Assembly: GCA_907163375.1 (NCBI GenBank)
Contig: CAJQUW010004746.1
Span: 124,001-188,000, forward strand
Length of the DNA: 64,000 nt
DNA from: Prostheceraeus crozeri
Taxonomy: Eukaryota; Platyhelminthes; Polycladida; Euryleptidae
Direction of reading: 5' to 3'
A program made the translations under genes and the position numbers. Below, in pieces: positions 46,960-57,989 of the stretch. A model generated the notes under the pieces. The model did not search any database. It saw nothing but the letters and a program-made list of their open reading frames with translations, and was not told the origin of the DNA. Numbering within the stretch: the first letter of the stretch is position 1; each line of letters opens with the position of its first letter.

Positions 46960-47790
46960 ATCAGATCCATCTCTAGCTGCATTCAGTGTGGTGTCATGTT
47001 AGCAATACCCGCTTCAAGGTTATGGCCAGTTTTGAGCGACAACTGTTCAACAGTTGTGTTGAAGTGACACAAAAGCTCAAAGACAACTACCATCTGTGTC
47101 CTCCCCTGGAGCGAGTGCTTGGCTTACATGCATCCCCATCCAGTCCATCGGTTTGAAATAGCAAAACGATCAAAGGAGAGTAGCAGTTGCACTACGTTTA
47201 GGAGCACAAGTATGTGTTCCTTACACGTGCAAGTGTAGTGCATCAGTGGACGCTTCTGGGACTCACGGTTAAAGCTGCAAATATAATGCCGGAAGAATCG
47301 CCAGACACCAAGAAGCAAACGACATTATTCGCCGTGCACTTTCGTCTGCTGGATTTCCAGCCTCTCTTGAGCCGCAAGGCCTTTGGCGAGATCATGGAAA
47401 GAGGCCCGACGGTACGACGCTGATTCTGTGGAGTGACGTACCTAGTCTGGGACTTCACTTGCGTGGACACACTGCCAAGTAGCAACCATCCTGTGTCAAG
47501 TCAAGGTGGCAAGTTCACAGCAGAAGCTGAAGACAAAAAGCTCAAAAAATACGAGAGTCTAAGCCACTAATCTGTGTTTTGTCCAGTTGCAATCGAGACG
47601 TTGGGTGCTTGGGGAGTGGCTGCAAGTGCTTTGATTTCAGACATCGGAAAGAGGATAAATGACAACTGGAGAAGCACGTGCTACATCGTTTCTGAAACAG
47701 CGATTAACCCTTGCAGTCCAGAGAGGCATCGCCATCGGCATCATCTCATGCTTCCCGCCGTCTAAAGACATGAACGAACTGGACTATCTG
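46960..47790 (+). pseudogene. Retroelement polyprotein C-terminal region with CxxHxC and PD-(D/E)xK-like motifs, broken
   Basis: In several plus-strand frames the order is: IPIQSIGLK, RRVAVALRLGAQVCVPYTC, a VDASGTHGLSC-like block, an RPDGTTLILWS block (a PD-(D/E)xK-nuclease-like Asp), and finally TLAVQRGIAIGI and FPPSKDMNEL. I recall this order from the C-terminal, probably restriction-like endonuclease, region of R2-named reverse-transcriptase proteins common in marine invertebrates. The reading frame is broken several times, so this is an old remnant. The exact clade is not certain. Confidence 0.55.
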
Positions 47791-50240
47791 TAATATTGCT
47801 TTTCTGTTCTGGCTTTTCAACGAAGACTTTGTATCATTCGATATCAATAAATGCATGTCATCAACTGTTCAACATGCCTGTAGGAAATCATTTCCGGATT
47901 TATGTGCGGCTTCGGCAAGGAGTCTTACAATGGCAGCACTCCATCCATATCATCCCTTCACAGGTAGACGGGTGTGCCGATTGCATGCGAAATTTGCATA
48001 ACCAAAGCTGACTCAAGATTTGAGATTTTTAGACAGTCTTTAGAGATATTTTCAGAGATTACAGCATTGGAAAAAGTGATGTCTATCCTTTCTCTGTGTA
48101 GACAGGTGAGCTGATTGGGGGTAAATGGTGACTACCTTCGTATATCTGTAAATCATTGCTACAATGTGCAGGAAACCATCTTCAATGTTGACTTCTTTGA
48201 ATGAGATGCTCTTTTAAGAGACAGTCTATTTGCTTGGACAGTTTGACTTAGCGCATCAAATCACCTCATAATACAACATGTGTCCAGTTCAAATTGACTG
48301 TCATGTAAGAAATAGAAGCGAAATGGGAATAGGTAAAATGTATCGTCACTTAACATCATCGGCGAATATCACTTTAGTTTTACAGTAGCTCTACAGGAAA
48401 CTGTTTATCTGATATTCGCTGCAACACGTATGTTATCACGTGAATTAACCGCATGCTGATAGCTCGACAAGAACGGTTTGGAGAATGACGGTCGAATGCC
48501 CATAGACCACACTATAGAAAGAAGTGGCATCGCAAAGTGTAAAGCGAAAAGTATCTATCAATATATCTTCCCTTCAAATATCAAGAAGCACATTTATTTC
48601 ATGATCAGGAATTTGAATTTCTATTCAAAGTACATTAATTTATGATTAAGTGTCATTTGTTTATCAGGGAGTTTCAATAAGTTTTCACAACTCTTTTATC
48701 AGTAAGGTTCTCTTCACAGCGCTTTCAGTTGTCAATAACAGAGAGAGTGGCCATGTTGATACTGATGAGTAAGCAAGCGATCATGGCGAGCTATACGCGC
48801 AATCTGGTGTCATTTTAGACATGTTCTGCACAGGACCGCCCTGCTTTGTGAACTGAAGACTCAAGAGGAACACTGTCGGACTGTTGAGACATTTATTGAT
48901 GAGAACCACTTGGACGGTGAGGGATCATCCAAGGAAGGTGAGTCGGCAAAGGGACAGTTTGTTATGTGAAGGTGTGGACGTATCAGTAGACATGTACGAC
49001 AAGTTTCTGGTTTCAATGATGTTCCTTGTTGTCACGAGCAGTGATAACGCTGTGTCTTTTCATTTCTTCAATCAATGAATCCGATTAAATATAGATGCTT
49101 TATCAATCATCTATGTGTTGAACTTAGTGGTCATTAACATTGGATGAATCAAATTTCCAACAGAAGGGTTTCAACCAAGATTCAGTACTGGCCCATGAAG
49201 CTCGAAGGACTAAATCGTGCTGCTATGATGACCTATTGCATCACTGGTCTTCCAATTTTTCATCCCCTAGCTCGCCAGACTGCAGTTGAAGTGATTATCA
49301 TGTCTAGAGCGTGGTTGAGGTAGGAAATAATAATAATTGTCTTAGATCACTCTTAGTGACCTGTAGATCAGTGTTGTAGACCAAACGCACTTCTTGTTAA
49401 TTGAACGGGTACCCTGGCCAGGGCCTGTTCTTACTTCAGGGACCTTCTCGAAAATCTGATCGATGTTGATAGCGGTCAATTTGAATAAACAGAGGCTGTA
49501 CTTTTTTCATGACTATCATTTTTTCATTGTTTCGTAAATGAACATGGTTTGATCATTTCAATATACAAATTTCAAAAAATTGTGTGAAGTGAAGGTATTG
49601 AACAAATAGGTAAAAATCCAAATTACTTGGAACACTGTAGTATAACGCATATTATTTGACTGGTTGCATGTACTGAAATGAGCTTTCATTCGCTCTTTGC
49701 TGCTCCTGTATTTTTCTTATAAATATGCAATTAAATACAATACTTGGATTCAATGTAGCGGACAATTCGCACAGCTTTGTAATTTCATAATAATTATATT
49801 ACATCACATCATTCACAAATTAGATCTTTATGTATACGGTATACGATTTTGAACTTACTATGATTATCAGCGATGTGTCAAAGTTGTACTGAATTTTCGA
49901 AGCTTTCACTAGGCCATAGTTTACAATAAGTTGGAAAAAAGTTGCCATTATATCAATTATTGAATGTGTTCGTATTTCGTTGCAAAGGCAGATTTTCCTA
50001 CCACATGGCAACGCGATGTGTACACATTAGCATGTGTGATCGTGAACGGTTATCAGCTAAACAAAAAATATATGAAATTGCTCCACATGGATGAATCATT
50101 AACATGAATTAATCAGCTTCCTGCAGCAGCTTTGGTTTTAAATGCCACAGTAAACAGTTGTCGAGAAACAACTAGAACGTCGCAAGTTGAATGTCCATCA
50201 ACTAAGTATCAGAGATTTCGGCCGTAGACTAACTTCGTGT
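47791..50240 (-). other. Vav intron, unassigned
   Basis: About 2.4 kb. No exon recognised; open frames at 47796-48011 and 48884-49078 have no domain. Confidence 0.4.
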
Positions 50241-51178
50241 TTAACCCTCAGAGGCCTGAGGAGGGTCCAGTGGACCCTTTTTACAAATTCTCAGTTCACC
50301 GGCTCAGATCGATATCAAATCATTAAGAAAACTGATTTTAAGTAAAACAATGTTTACGTGTAGCAAGTCGATATAACTAATCCTTTGAGTGTCTCTCAGC
50401 GTTCCCATTAAATACATGCGAAAATGTGGTGTTTTTGTAATTCAACGACATTTAGAACAGTATCAGTTGTACTGAGAGGCGGTTTTACGATGTTTGCTAT
50501 CGCCTTGTAACCTCACAGTTGATTTTAATCAAATTGATTTATTCCATGCAGCATTAACCTTACATTTGGACATTTTTTCAAATTTATCCATACCAATCGG
50601 TATTAGGCCTAAACAGAGTCATAATTGCTGCATCAGAAGACACTCGAAACAGCTGTGGAGATCTCAAACTCATCAATTACTGCTGTGAAAACTTTGCCAG
50701 CAGTCTGTTTTGAGCGTTGAACTATGAATATAATGATAGCTTTCATTTTGAACATTGATTTATGATGATTTGTTCATGTAGGCCAACCAGTCATGCACGA
50801 GTCATGTGTGAAAACCAAATATTCACATTTTGCGATCTCCAAATGTAACGCACATGCACGAGCATCATGTAAACATTGAATAAATGAGTTTCACTCACTA
50901 TGCACCATCGAGGGCATGTACAAAATCATTTTTCATCTGATAACAAAAATTTTGTTATGTGAATTTCTACACCCTCAGTGAGCTGGGGGTCCAGTGGACC
51001 TCTTGGCCTATCTATCATACTTCTACTGATTCAATTGAAATGACATAACACATGTAGATTCATTGTCAAAAATGATGATTTTCTATGACCAGCAGCGGTT
51101 GATACATCCTCAGTACAAAAAATATAAACATGGCTCCGCGGTCCACTGGACCTCCCCCCTCGGGTCTCTGAGGGTCAA
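50241..51178. mobile_element. piggyBac-like non-autonomous element
   Basis: The left boundary is TTAA (50241-50244) followed by CCCTCAGAGGCCTGAGG; the right end CTCGGGTCTCTGAGGG (to 51174) is followed by TCAA, one change from TTAA. The inverted ends also share the palindrome GGTCCAGTGGACC just inside (near 50265 left, 51140 right), and a third copy lies near 50990. TTAA targets and CCC/GGG termini are typical of piggyBac. At 930 bp and without transposase, this is a MITE-like derivative in a Vav intron. Confidence 0.75.
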
Positions 51179-52903
51179 ACAACTAAATAGGGAATTGAGC
51201 GAACCGAATATAGCACGCCATCAAAGTGTTCAAAATCAAATCGAACCTAAAATTAAACATAAGATTATAATATATTTCGCATTACATGTTTTATGACAAG
51301 TACCTCAAGTGGAGATCTCATTAGGCTATCACACGTGGAGATCACATTAGGTCTACTGGTACTATGCTGCTACCAAAAAAGCTTCTGATAGAAGACCAAA
51401 AGAGGCGTCAAATTTAAGACTTTGTGGCAACCCTAATGCACAAAGAATAACAGTACTAAAGTATCTCACAGCTGAGTACAAGGATGAAATTGAGATGCAT
51501 TAAAAATCCGATAATATGAAAACCCAAGAGAACAAGATACACAATTATGACGAAAGTCTTCAAATCACCAATTCCCCATGGTGGCAAGTAGACTCTTTTA
51601 CCAACACAATCCTTTTTTGTGAAAGAAAGAAGAGGATCCATGAAATTCTCAGTGCAACAACGAAGATTAGATGCACCTTGTAACGAGGTCAGATGCATCT
51701 CGAAAAGGAACGCGGACATGGGGACTCAGAAACGGTGTCCAAGTGATGCCACGTAGAAAGACTCATAGAAACTTGAAGTGAAGTATATCAAAGCTGCTCT
51801 GAGGGCCAGACAGGCAAACTTGTACAAATAACTCCATTACACGACGACCTTGGACCTCATGAAAATGAAAAAATCAGGGTTGACGTAGGCACGAATTCGA
51901 AAAAAACAGAAAAGCTCGTCGGGTAACTCGACGGATGTAGACTGACCAACAAGGCAGTCAAACAATTTAACACCAAGAATTCTGTTCTCCACTGGAAGAG
52001 AATGGCAAGCCGAAACAATGACAGAACTGACTTGAATACGCTTTATGCGAAAACGGATTAACTCAGACATTATAATTCATTACAATCTCAATTCACAGCA
52101 TATCAGAGTAATTCGCACTCAGAAATTTGAATTAATGCAGTCTTCGAAGAAAGAAGCTGCACAGACCGCAATGCATTAAGGTTTCTCTACATTTGCTTAT
52201 TGGTGAACACGGGATCAGAATTAACCAATGAGACGCTGAGAGCTCCTACACTTCCCAGTTCCTTATGCATTCCTGAAGTATTAAATCTGACGATTTCTCT
52301 GTAAAGTGTGACGACTTCAAGTAATGCAATATCAATGCTAACGGAAAGGCATGCCTGTCACGGCTTTAACATGTCAGATACTCAATTACATGGATGCTAC
52401 GTCTGTAAATGAAGTGTCGGCTTCTTATTATTCGTTCACTTAGTTCAGGATTGCTAGGTTTGTAGGATATGGAATTTTTCAACATTTGCTAGGTGGGGTC
52501 CTAATGAACCAGTTGTCACTGCATACCAGTGCATTGCAGGAACGTAGGAACCTTAGTTTAAGAGATAGTTTTCAAATATTTGAAAATTCTCGGTTGTTGG
52601 CCACTCCTCCATAAGTTATGCAAATTCACACACGAAGCTTCACTCTCCCGCTAACAAAGCTTTCACACACTTCTACGACCACTGTAGTTACAGGAATAAT
52701 CAATTCCTTGATAATCTGGTCAAATGATGGTGAACGATTCAGTCGTTCGACTTACCAAATAATTCAATGTTTGAAAGTCCAACCAAGTTTAGAGTATCAG
52801 AATTCCGTCTTTCATCAGCTATTGATGCACGTCGCCACTGCTGTGTTGGCATGTCAATTGACGCTTTGCAATTTAGAAATTACGTTGAATAATTCACACT
52901 CAC
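51179..52903 (-). other. Vav intron, right part
   Basis: Intronic; no recognisable exon or repeat. Confidence 0.45.
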
Positions 52904-53212
52904 CTGTATCGTATCATGCATGTTCAATATCAAAGACTGCCGCCCGTTCGGTACCGGGCCGTGGAAATCCGCGATGCACGTAGCATTCGCACAGGGCATT
53001 GCAAAAACGGATGAGCCGGAGGAGGACTGGCGATTGGGATGAGGTGGGACGCGTGGCGGGATTGGCGGTTGTAGTGGAGAAATCGGAGAAACTGGACCGG
53101 GGCTTGGTAGCGGTTGGCGACCTGGAGGTGGTGGGGGATTGGAAGCACATGCTTCAGCATATTTAATACATTCCTTGTGCACAGACATTTGACTATTCTT
53201 GCAGAAATATCC
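52904..53212 (-). CDS. VAV: Vav exon: second half of C1, proline-rich linker, start of SH3
   Basis: The exon runs from the acceptor TTTCCGTTGCAG before GGATATTTC (53212) to the donor CAG/GTGAGT (52904/52903), 103 codons, phase 0 both sides. It completes the C1 zinc finger (GYFCKNSQMSVHKECIKYAEAC), then a proline-rich linker of about 40 residues (PPPPPGRQPLPSPGP, later QPPIPPRVPPHPNR) that can offer SH3-binding PxxP motifs, then begins SH3-1 (ATCIADFHGPVP, RQSLILNMHDTIQ). One expected zinc-ligand cysteine reads Ser (CKNS instead of CxxC). This exon joins those at 59555 and 41441 in frame. Confidence 0.9.
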
Positions 53213-54689
53213 CTGCAACGGAAAATATCTCATTAAACAAATGAATGACAGAACAAGCAGTCCTTTTACGGATTGATGGAAAAATCTATTTACGATGTGA
53301 TAACAAATGCGACTATTACGATGTGTCATAGGACCTACCTTCGAATGAATATCTATACTGCTTATAGAATGAAAAATTCATTACAACGACGATTGGCAGG
53401 AGTAACAATACTTTGGAAGTTTTCACATAGAAGTCAAGTTTAATTGTCAATCGAAGAAGTCACTCAACTCGATCAGGGTTGAGAAAATTAAAATATTAAA
53501 AAAATTGGAAAAAAAACACTTGAAATATCGGGAAACGCGGAAATGTCCGCCCGAAACCGTGTTCGACAAAGTTTGTAACATTAATCTTGAAAATCCTGAA
53601 CTCCGGGAAAATGTGAAAGCCTTATCCATGTCTCACTTTATTTAAGTCAATAGAAGACCACAGAAATTGGATGCGAATCCCACGTTCTACTATCTTATTC
53701 CTCAATGCCACGTATCGAAATTCTAATCTATAAAGAAAATTTTTTTCAATATGAACTAGACATGATGCTTCCTTAAAAACAACTGCCCCCTAAGATGCGA
53801 ATGTCAATTTGTTTCGAAGTCAATGTCAAAACAAAAATCCGTGGGATGCAATGATAAACGCCAAGTTGCTAAGAATAGGATTAATTAACATAAAAGCACC
53901 AACACTGGTCATTCTGAAAATGAGCATACGTGATTATGCCCTTCGTAACATGCGTTGATGTGTAAAAAATACAGTTGCTTCACTTGAAGTCAAGTGGTCT
54001 CACAGTTCTTCATAAAGGTATCCTTTTCCCTACAAATATCTTAACTCAAAATATCCGAAAAAGTAATTTGAAATTCAATTCCGGACAGCGAATAATGAGA
54101 GTGGAAATCTGTTTTAACACTGAACAGTAGACTTCTATGTTATGAAAACGTACTCCGCTGGGACCACAAGAAACATGCTTATTTTCCTATGGTAGGATCT
54201 TTGTGTCCCAAAATTAGTTTATAATTCCACCATTTGTTGAAACCAGAATGTGTTTGAAAGCAAAAATGTGAATAAAGTTGAAAGCTTCGAACTGACGCAT
54301 CAAATTTGACAAACACATCACAACTTTTGAATTTTCTATGGATGAACAAGACTGTATGTTGGTGCACATGCTGGTGTACACTGTATAGTCGCGAATCATT
54401 TGAAAATTAGTCATTGTCGTGCACGACAAAATGTCTCACGCTTCCGGATTATTGCTAATTGATTGGGTGCATACATACACTGCATCCTTTGCAGGGAAGT
54501 CATTGCAAATGATCAATCCAAAGGAATGAATGATCCCTTGAACTGAACGTTAACAATTATTACAGCATGTTGATATATTGAACAGCAATATTCTGTAGCG
54601 CAAACAACCGAAGCCATAGATATTCAGTAATCTGGACCGTAAAATCGTCTGGTTATTTTCATGTATATTATGATCGAGCCACACCTCCG
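53213..54689 (-). other. Vav intron, unassigned
   Basis: Intronic, no recognised element. Confidence 0.45.
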
Positions 54690-54990
54690 TGCTTTAGGGC
54701 AATGCAGACACAAGAGATGTTGAGGAACTCTGGATTTGACTTCTTCGATAACACCGTTTGATCAAGGAGTTCTCCCGATCTGAACCACTGCGAACATATT
54801 GGTGCAATATTGAAGGATAAAGTTAATGCTTTAACTCACCGAAATCCTAATCGCTTGAAGAAAGAAGTGGTACATACTGCATTAACGAAAATCCTTAAAG
54901 ACATAATGACGGCGAGCTCATTAAAAAGCTGCTGAACTCTTTTCCGAGCTGTCTAGGAAATGTAGAAGCATCTCACGGGGGTACACAGCC
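54690..54990 (+). pseudogene. Tc1/mariner transposase C-terminal fragment
   Basis: Plus-strand frames read SPDLNHCEHIGAILKDKV, NALTHRNPN, LKKEVVHTALTKILKDI and, after a frame change, LLNSFPSCLGNVEASHGG. The SPDLNPIE-x-W block carrying the third catalytic acidic residue, and the SMPxR..V...GG ending, are the standard Tc1/mariner C-terminus; here Pro of NP is replaced by His. The fragment is frameshifted and lacks ends. Confidence 0.65.
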
Positions 54991-55073
54991 TATTTTGTTC
55001 ATTAATTAATACGTTTTCATCGTGTCTGAAATTAAACTTTCACTTATAAATTCAAATTTAGAAAGTCCAATAT

Positions 55074-55416
55074 TTACGGGATATCTTTGTGGCACAACCG
55101 GTGCAGGTTGTATAGATGGGGTGCCAGTACAGAACCCTGGGAAACTCCATTCTTGAGGCGGTATGGCTTGCTGTTTTGGCTGTGGTCGGTGCAGAGTACA
55201 AAGAAGCGACTGAGTAGTAGCTCCAAGAGGCTGGTCAGCTTATCTGATGTGTTGTGCTTCTGGAGTTTTGGTCGCACACGGCGGTGCCATACGGTATCGT
55301 AAGCGGCGGTCATATCCAAGAAGACGGCACCAACAACTTGCTTCTGATTGAATCCTTCTTCGATTTTTTCAGTGAGAAGTGCCACTTGATCGATGGTTGC
55401 ACGTCCGTATCTGAAC
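55074..55416 (-). pseudogene. Old LINE reverse transcriptase, 3' piece
   Basis: Minus strand from the hAT boundary leftward: RYGRATIDQVALLTEKIEEG, VGAVFLDMTAAYDTVWHRR (catalytic motif A, FLDLTAAYDTVW type), then LKNGVSQGSVLAPHLYN (motif B'). The YADD box is not seen. This is the continuation of the piece at 57838-57985, from which it was separated by the 55417-57829 insertion. It is typical of Jockey-group LINEs as named in databases. Confidence 0.75.
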
Positions 55417-57829
55417 CAGTGATGTGGAGCGTAGCGGGTTTTGGAGCGGAGTGGTAGTAAAGAAAATTTTGACTGGAGCGGAGCGGAGTGGAGTGGGAGA
55501 AAACCTGATGTTGACAAAGTCAACAAAGTTTTATCATAATTAATGATTTTTTACATTATTATTACACTATTTTTCGTAAGATATTAGTCTATTATATATT
55601 TTTTCAACATTATTCGGAGATAAGACTCCATTCTCAAGTTATACAGTAAGTGGAAGGGTTGTATAAACCGTTAATAAGAAAGCCAATAAAGATATGATTT
55701 AAAATTGAAAGAAATCTGAAAGTTAAAAATGGAAGTCCGACAGTTCATATTCGTCCCTATGGATCGGTTCAAATTTTTAGTGTGCATTGGCTCACGGAAT
55801 GTCAGGTTAATGAATGATTGACACAGATATATTTTGCTAGGTTATTTGACATGTGATGAGAAGTTATAGATGGATTAAGTCTTGTTTTTCAGATGTTCAT
55901 TAATTCTTCTATGCAAAGTTCTTATCGTACTACCGAGTACCGATGTATCGTGCCTTGCATCTTATACAAAATTATTCTTATAAAATTTATCAGATTTTTC
56001 TGATACAAAATTATCATTTCAAAAATACAAGAAAAATTCTGCCTACAGAAAACTACAATTTATTAATTATTATTCATGCTTATATCAGTATGAGCGAGCA
56101 TCGTTACCTGATAGCATCGTATTGCTACCTAGTATGAGGCTGCAACAGAATGAATTTTCTGATTGTCACACATATTTGCGGTTACTCTTAATAATAATAA
56201 TAATAGCCGTTTATTTGTTTGAATGAGAATCGAGTAACATTAGAGATGAAAACACAAGAAAACACAGTACTCATAAAGAAAATGCAAAAAAAATACAGAA
56301 GTAATGTAAGTTAGCGTACTATTTCACTGTTGAAAAGTTTACTGGCAATGAAAAAGAAAGTGCTGCATCTTCGATAAGTGCGATAGTGCGTCAAGAGAAA
56401 TCTTCCGGATGTCGACACTCTTGGCAGAAAATCGTGCAGTATGTGGTCGTTCTCCATCACTTTCTTTAGAAACCGCAATGACGGGTTTCTCCGTCGCTCT
56501 TGCAATGAACTCAAGCATTCCTCAGTACAATTCTTGCCACATATAACTTTATGGAAGCGACGTTGAAGTAATTCAAGTCGGCCAATGTCACCAATCGACA
56601 TACTGAGAAACAAAGGTGCACAGTATTCAATGAAAGAGCGTACCATGCCATTGTATGAATAGATCAATTGGTCTTTAGATAGGGAATTTTTAAGTATACG
56701 GAGTGCATACAAACGACGGGAAGCTACAGATATTGTGCTATCGACGTGGTCGTTCCATGTCCATCTTGAGTTAAAGGTGACTCCCAAAATCTTCAATCTG
56801 TCAACTTCAGTGACATCGCTAATCGTTGGCGAAACACAAGATTGTGTTTTCTTAATGGTGAGAATTTTACATTTGCTCAAATTCAGTGGAAGACCAAGCT
56901 GCTTGGAGCAATCAACAATTTTGGAATGTTCGTTTACCACATCCTCGACGCTTTTTGTCATGTCATCTTTATACAAAGGAATGCATAGGGTTGTGTCATC
57001 AGCATATTTAATAATGGTGCCCTTGCATGCATGAAAATCTGAAGACAGAGAAGCCACGGTATTAATAAAGAAGTAAGGACCAAGAATGGAACCTTGTGGT
57101 ATCCCAGAAGTCACCGTGATAGTGGAACTAGTGTGGATGCCGACACGAATGAATTGACGTCTCTGAAAAAGGTAAGATCTTGTCCATTCAATAAATGCAT
57201 TGGGAAATGACGAGCTGGCTAGTCTCTGAAATATCTTATGGTGTGGCAACTTATCAAAAGCCTTTGCGAAATCATATGATACAATCACAGCACCCGATGT
57301 TGAAGCGTCATCTAGGTAACACGAAATAGTCTCATGAATAGCGATGAGGGCACATAAAGTTGAGGATCCCCTTCGAAATCCAAATTGATGAGGATCAATG
57401 CACCGGTCAAAATGATATCTAACTGATTCTAATATCAATTTTTCCATACTCTTCAAGTGAGTCACTAAGTTATTATTACATGATAAGTGTAGAATCCGCT
57501 TTCAAAGTATTGTTCAATTATAATAATTATTTATTTAAAATCATTTATGATTATCGGCCATAATTCGTATTTAAAATTCGACAAGCATAAGGCTAATATT
57601 TTGCAGTTAAGCATATTATCAGAGTGGAAGTCAGTCATAATTCACAGTAGTCAAACAACCTAAAAAGTTCAAGGAAATCGTTTTATCTATGACATGGTAA
57701 ATTAATAGGATTTAGTTTAAGTGGAGCGGAGCGGAGTGGCTAGCTATGAAAAAATGACTGGAGCGAAAGCGAAGTGTAATCGGAGCGGAGCGGAGTGGAG
57801 CGGTAAAATTGTACCGCTCCACATCCTTG
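55417..57829. mobile_element. hAT-like element with GGAGCGG-repeat ends and 8-bp target duplication
   Basis: The left end CAGTGATGTGGAGCG (55417) and right end (reverse complement CAAGGATGTGGAGCG, to 57829) are inverted repeats, each followed inward by GGAGC-GGAGC-GGAGT repeats (55430-55500 and 57721-57810). The 8-bp direct repeat ATCTGAAC flanks both sides (55409-55416 and 57830-57837). No transposase of its own is seen: the interior (55500-56190 and 57480-57720) is AT-rich and non-coding apart from the younger LINE at 56192-57475. The element sits inside the RT gene of an older LINE. Confidence 0.88.
56192..57475 (-). mobile_element. 5'-truncated LINE inside the hAT-like element
   Basis: A minus-strand frame of 384 codons (57465-56311) encodes a LINE reverse transcriptase from just upstream of the fingers: LKSMEKLILESV, HQFGFRRGSS, VSYDFAKAFDKLPHH, SGIPQGSILGPYFF and an intact YADD box in IKYADDTTLCIPL, then LKILGVTFNSRWTWNDHV and SYNGMVRSFIEYCAPLF. 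The frame ends at 56311 and a 3' UTR of about 100 bp leads to an (ATT)n tail at 56192-56207. The endonuclease and ORF1 are missing through 5' truncation. RT style and tail resemble the LINE at 26851, but it is a different family member. The open frame suggests youth. Confidence 0.85.
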
Positions 57830-57837
57830 ATCTGAAC

Positions 57838-57985
57838 CCAGATTGTTCTGAGAACAACTGTGGTTCGATGATTGGGCTGACTCTGTTGAGCAGCACCCTT
57901 TCGAGCAACTTGAAGCTAAAGCACAGTAAGGAGATGGGACAGTAGCTGGAGGCCTCGGATGCTGGTTTTCCTGGCTTTAGGATGC
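57838..57985 (-). pseudogene. Old LINE reverse transcriptase, 5' piece
   Basis: Minus strand: ILKPGKPASEASSYCPISLL, then FKLLERVLLNRVSPIIEPQ and LFSEQSGFR, the RT finger motifs 0-2 of a Jockey-group LINE. The frame meets the hAT target duplication at GTTCAGAT and continues at 55416 as RYGRATIDQV. Upstream of 57985 the similarity fades. Confidence 0.75.
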
Positions 57986-57989
57986 TGAC

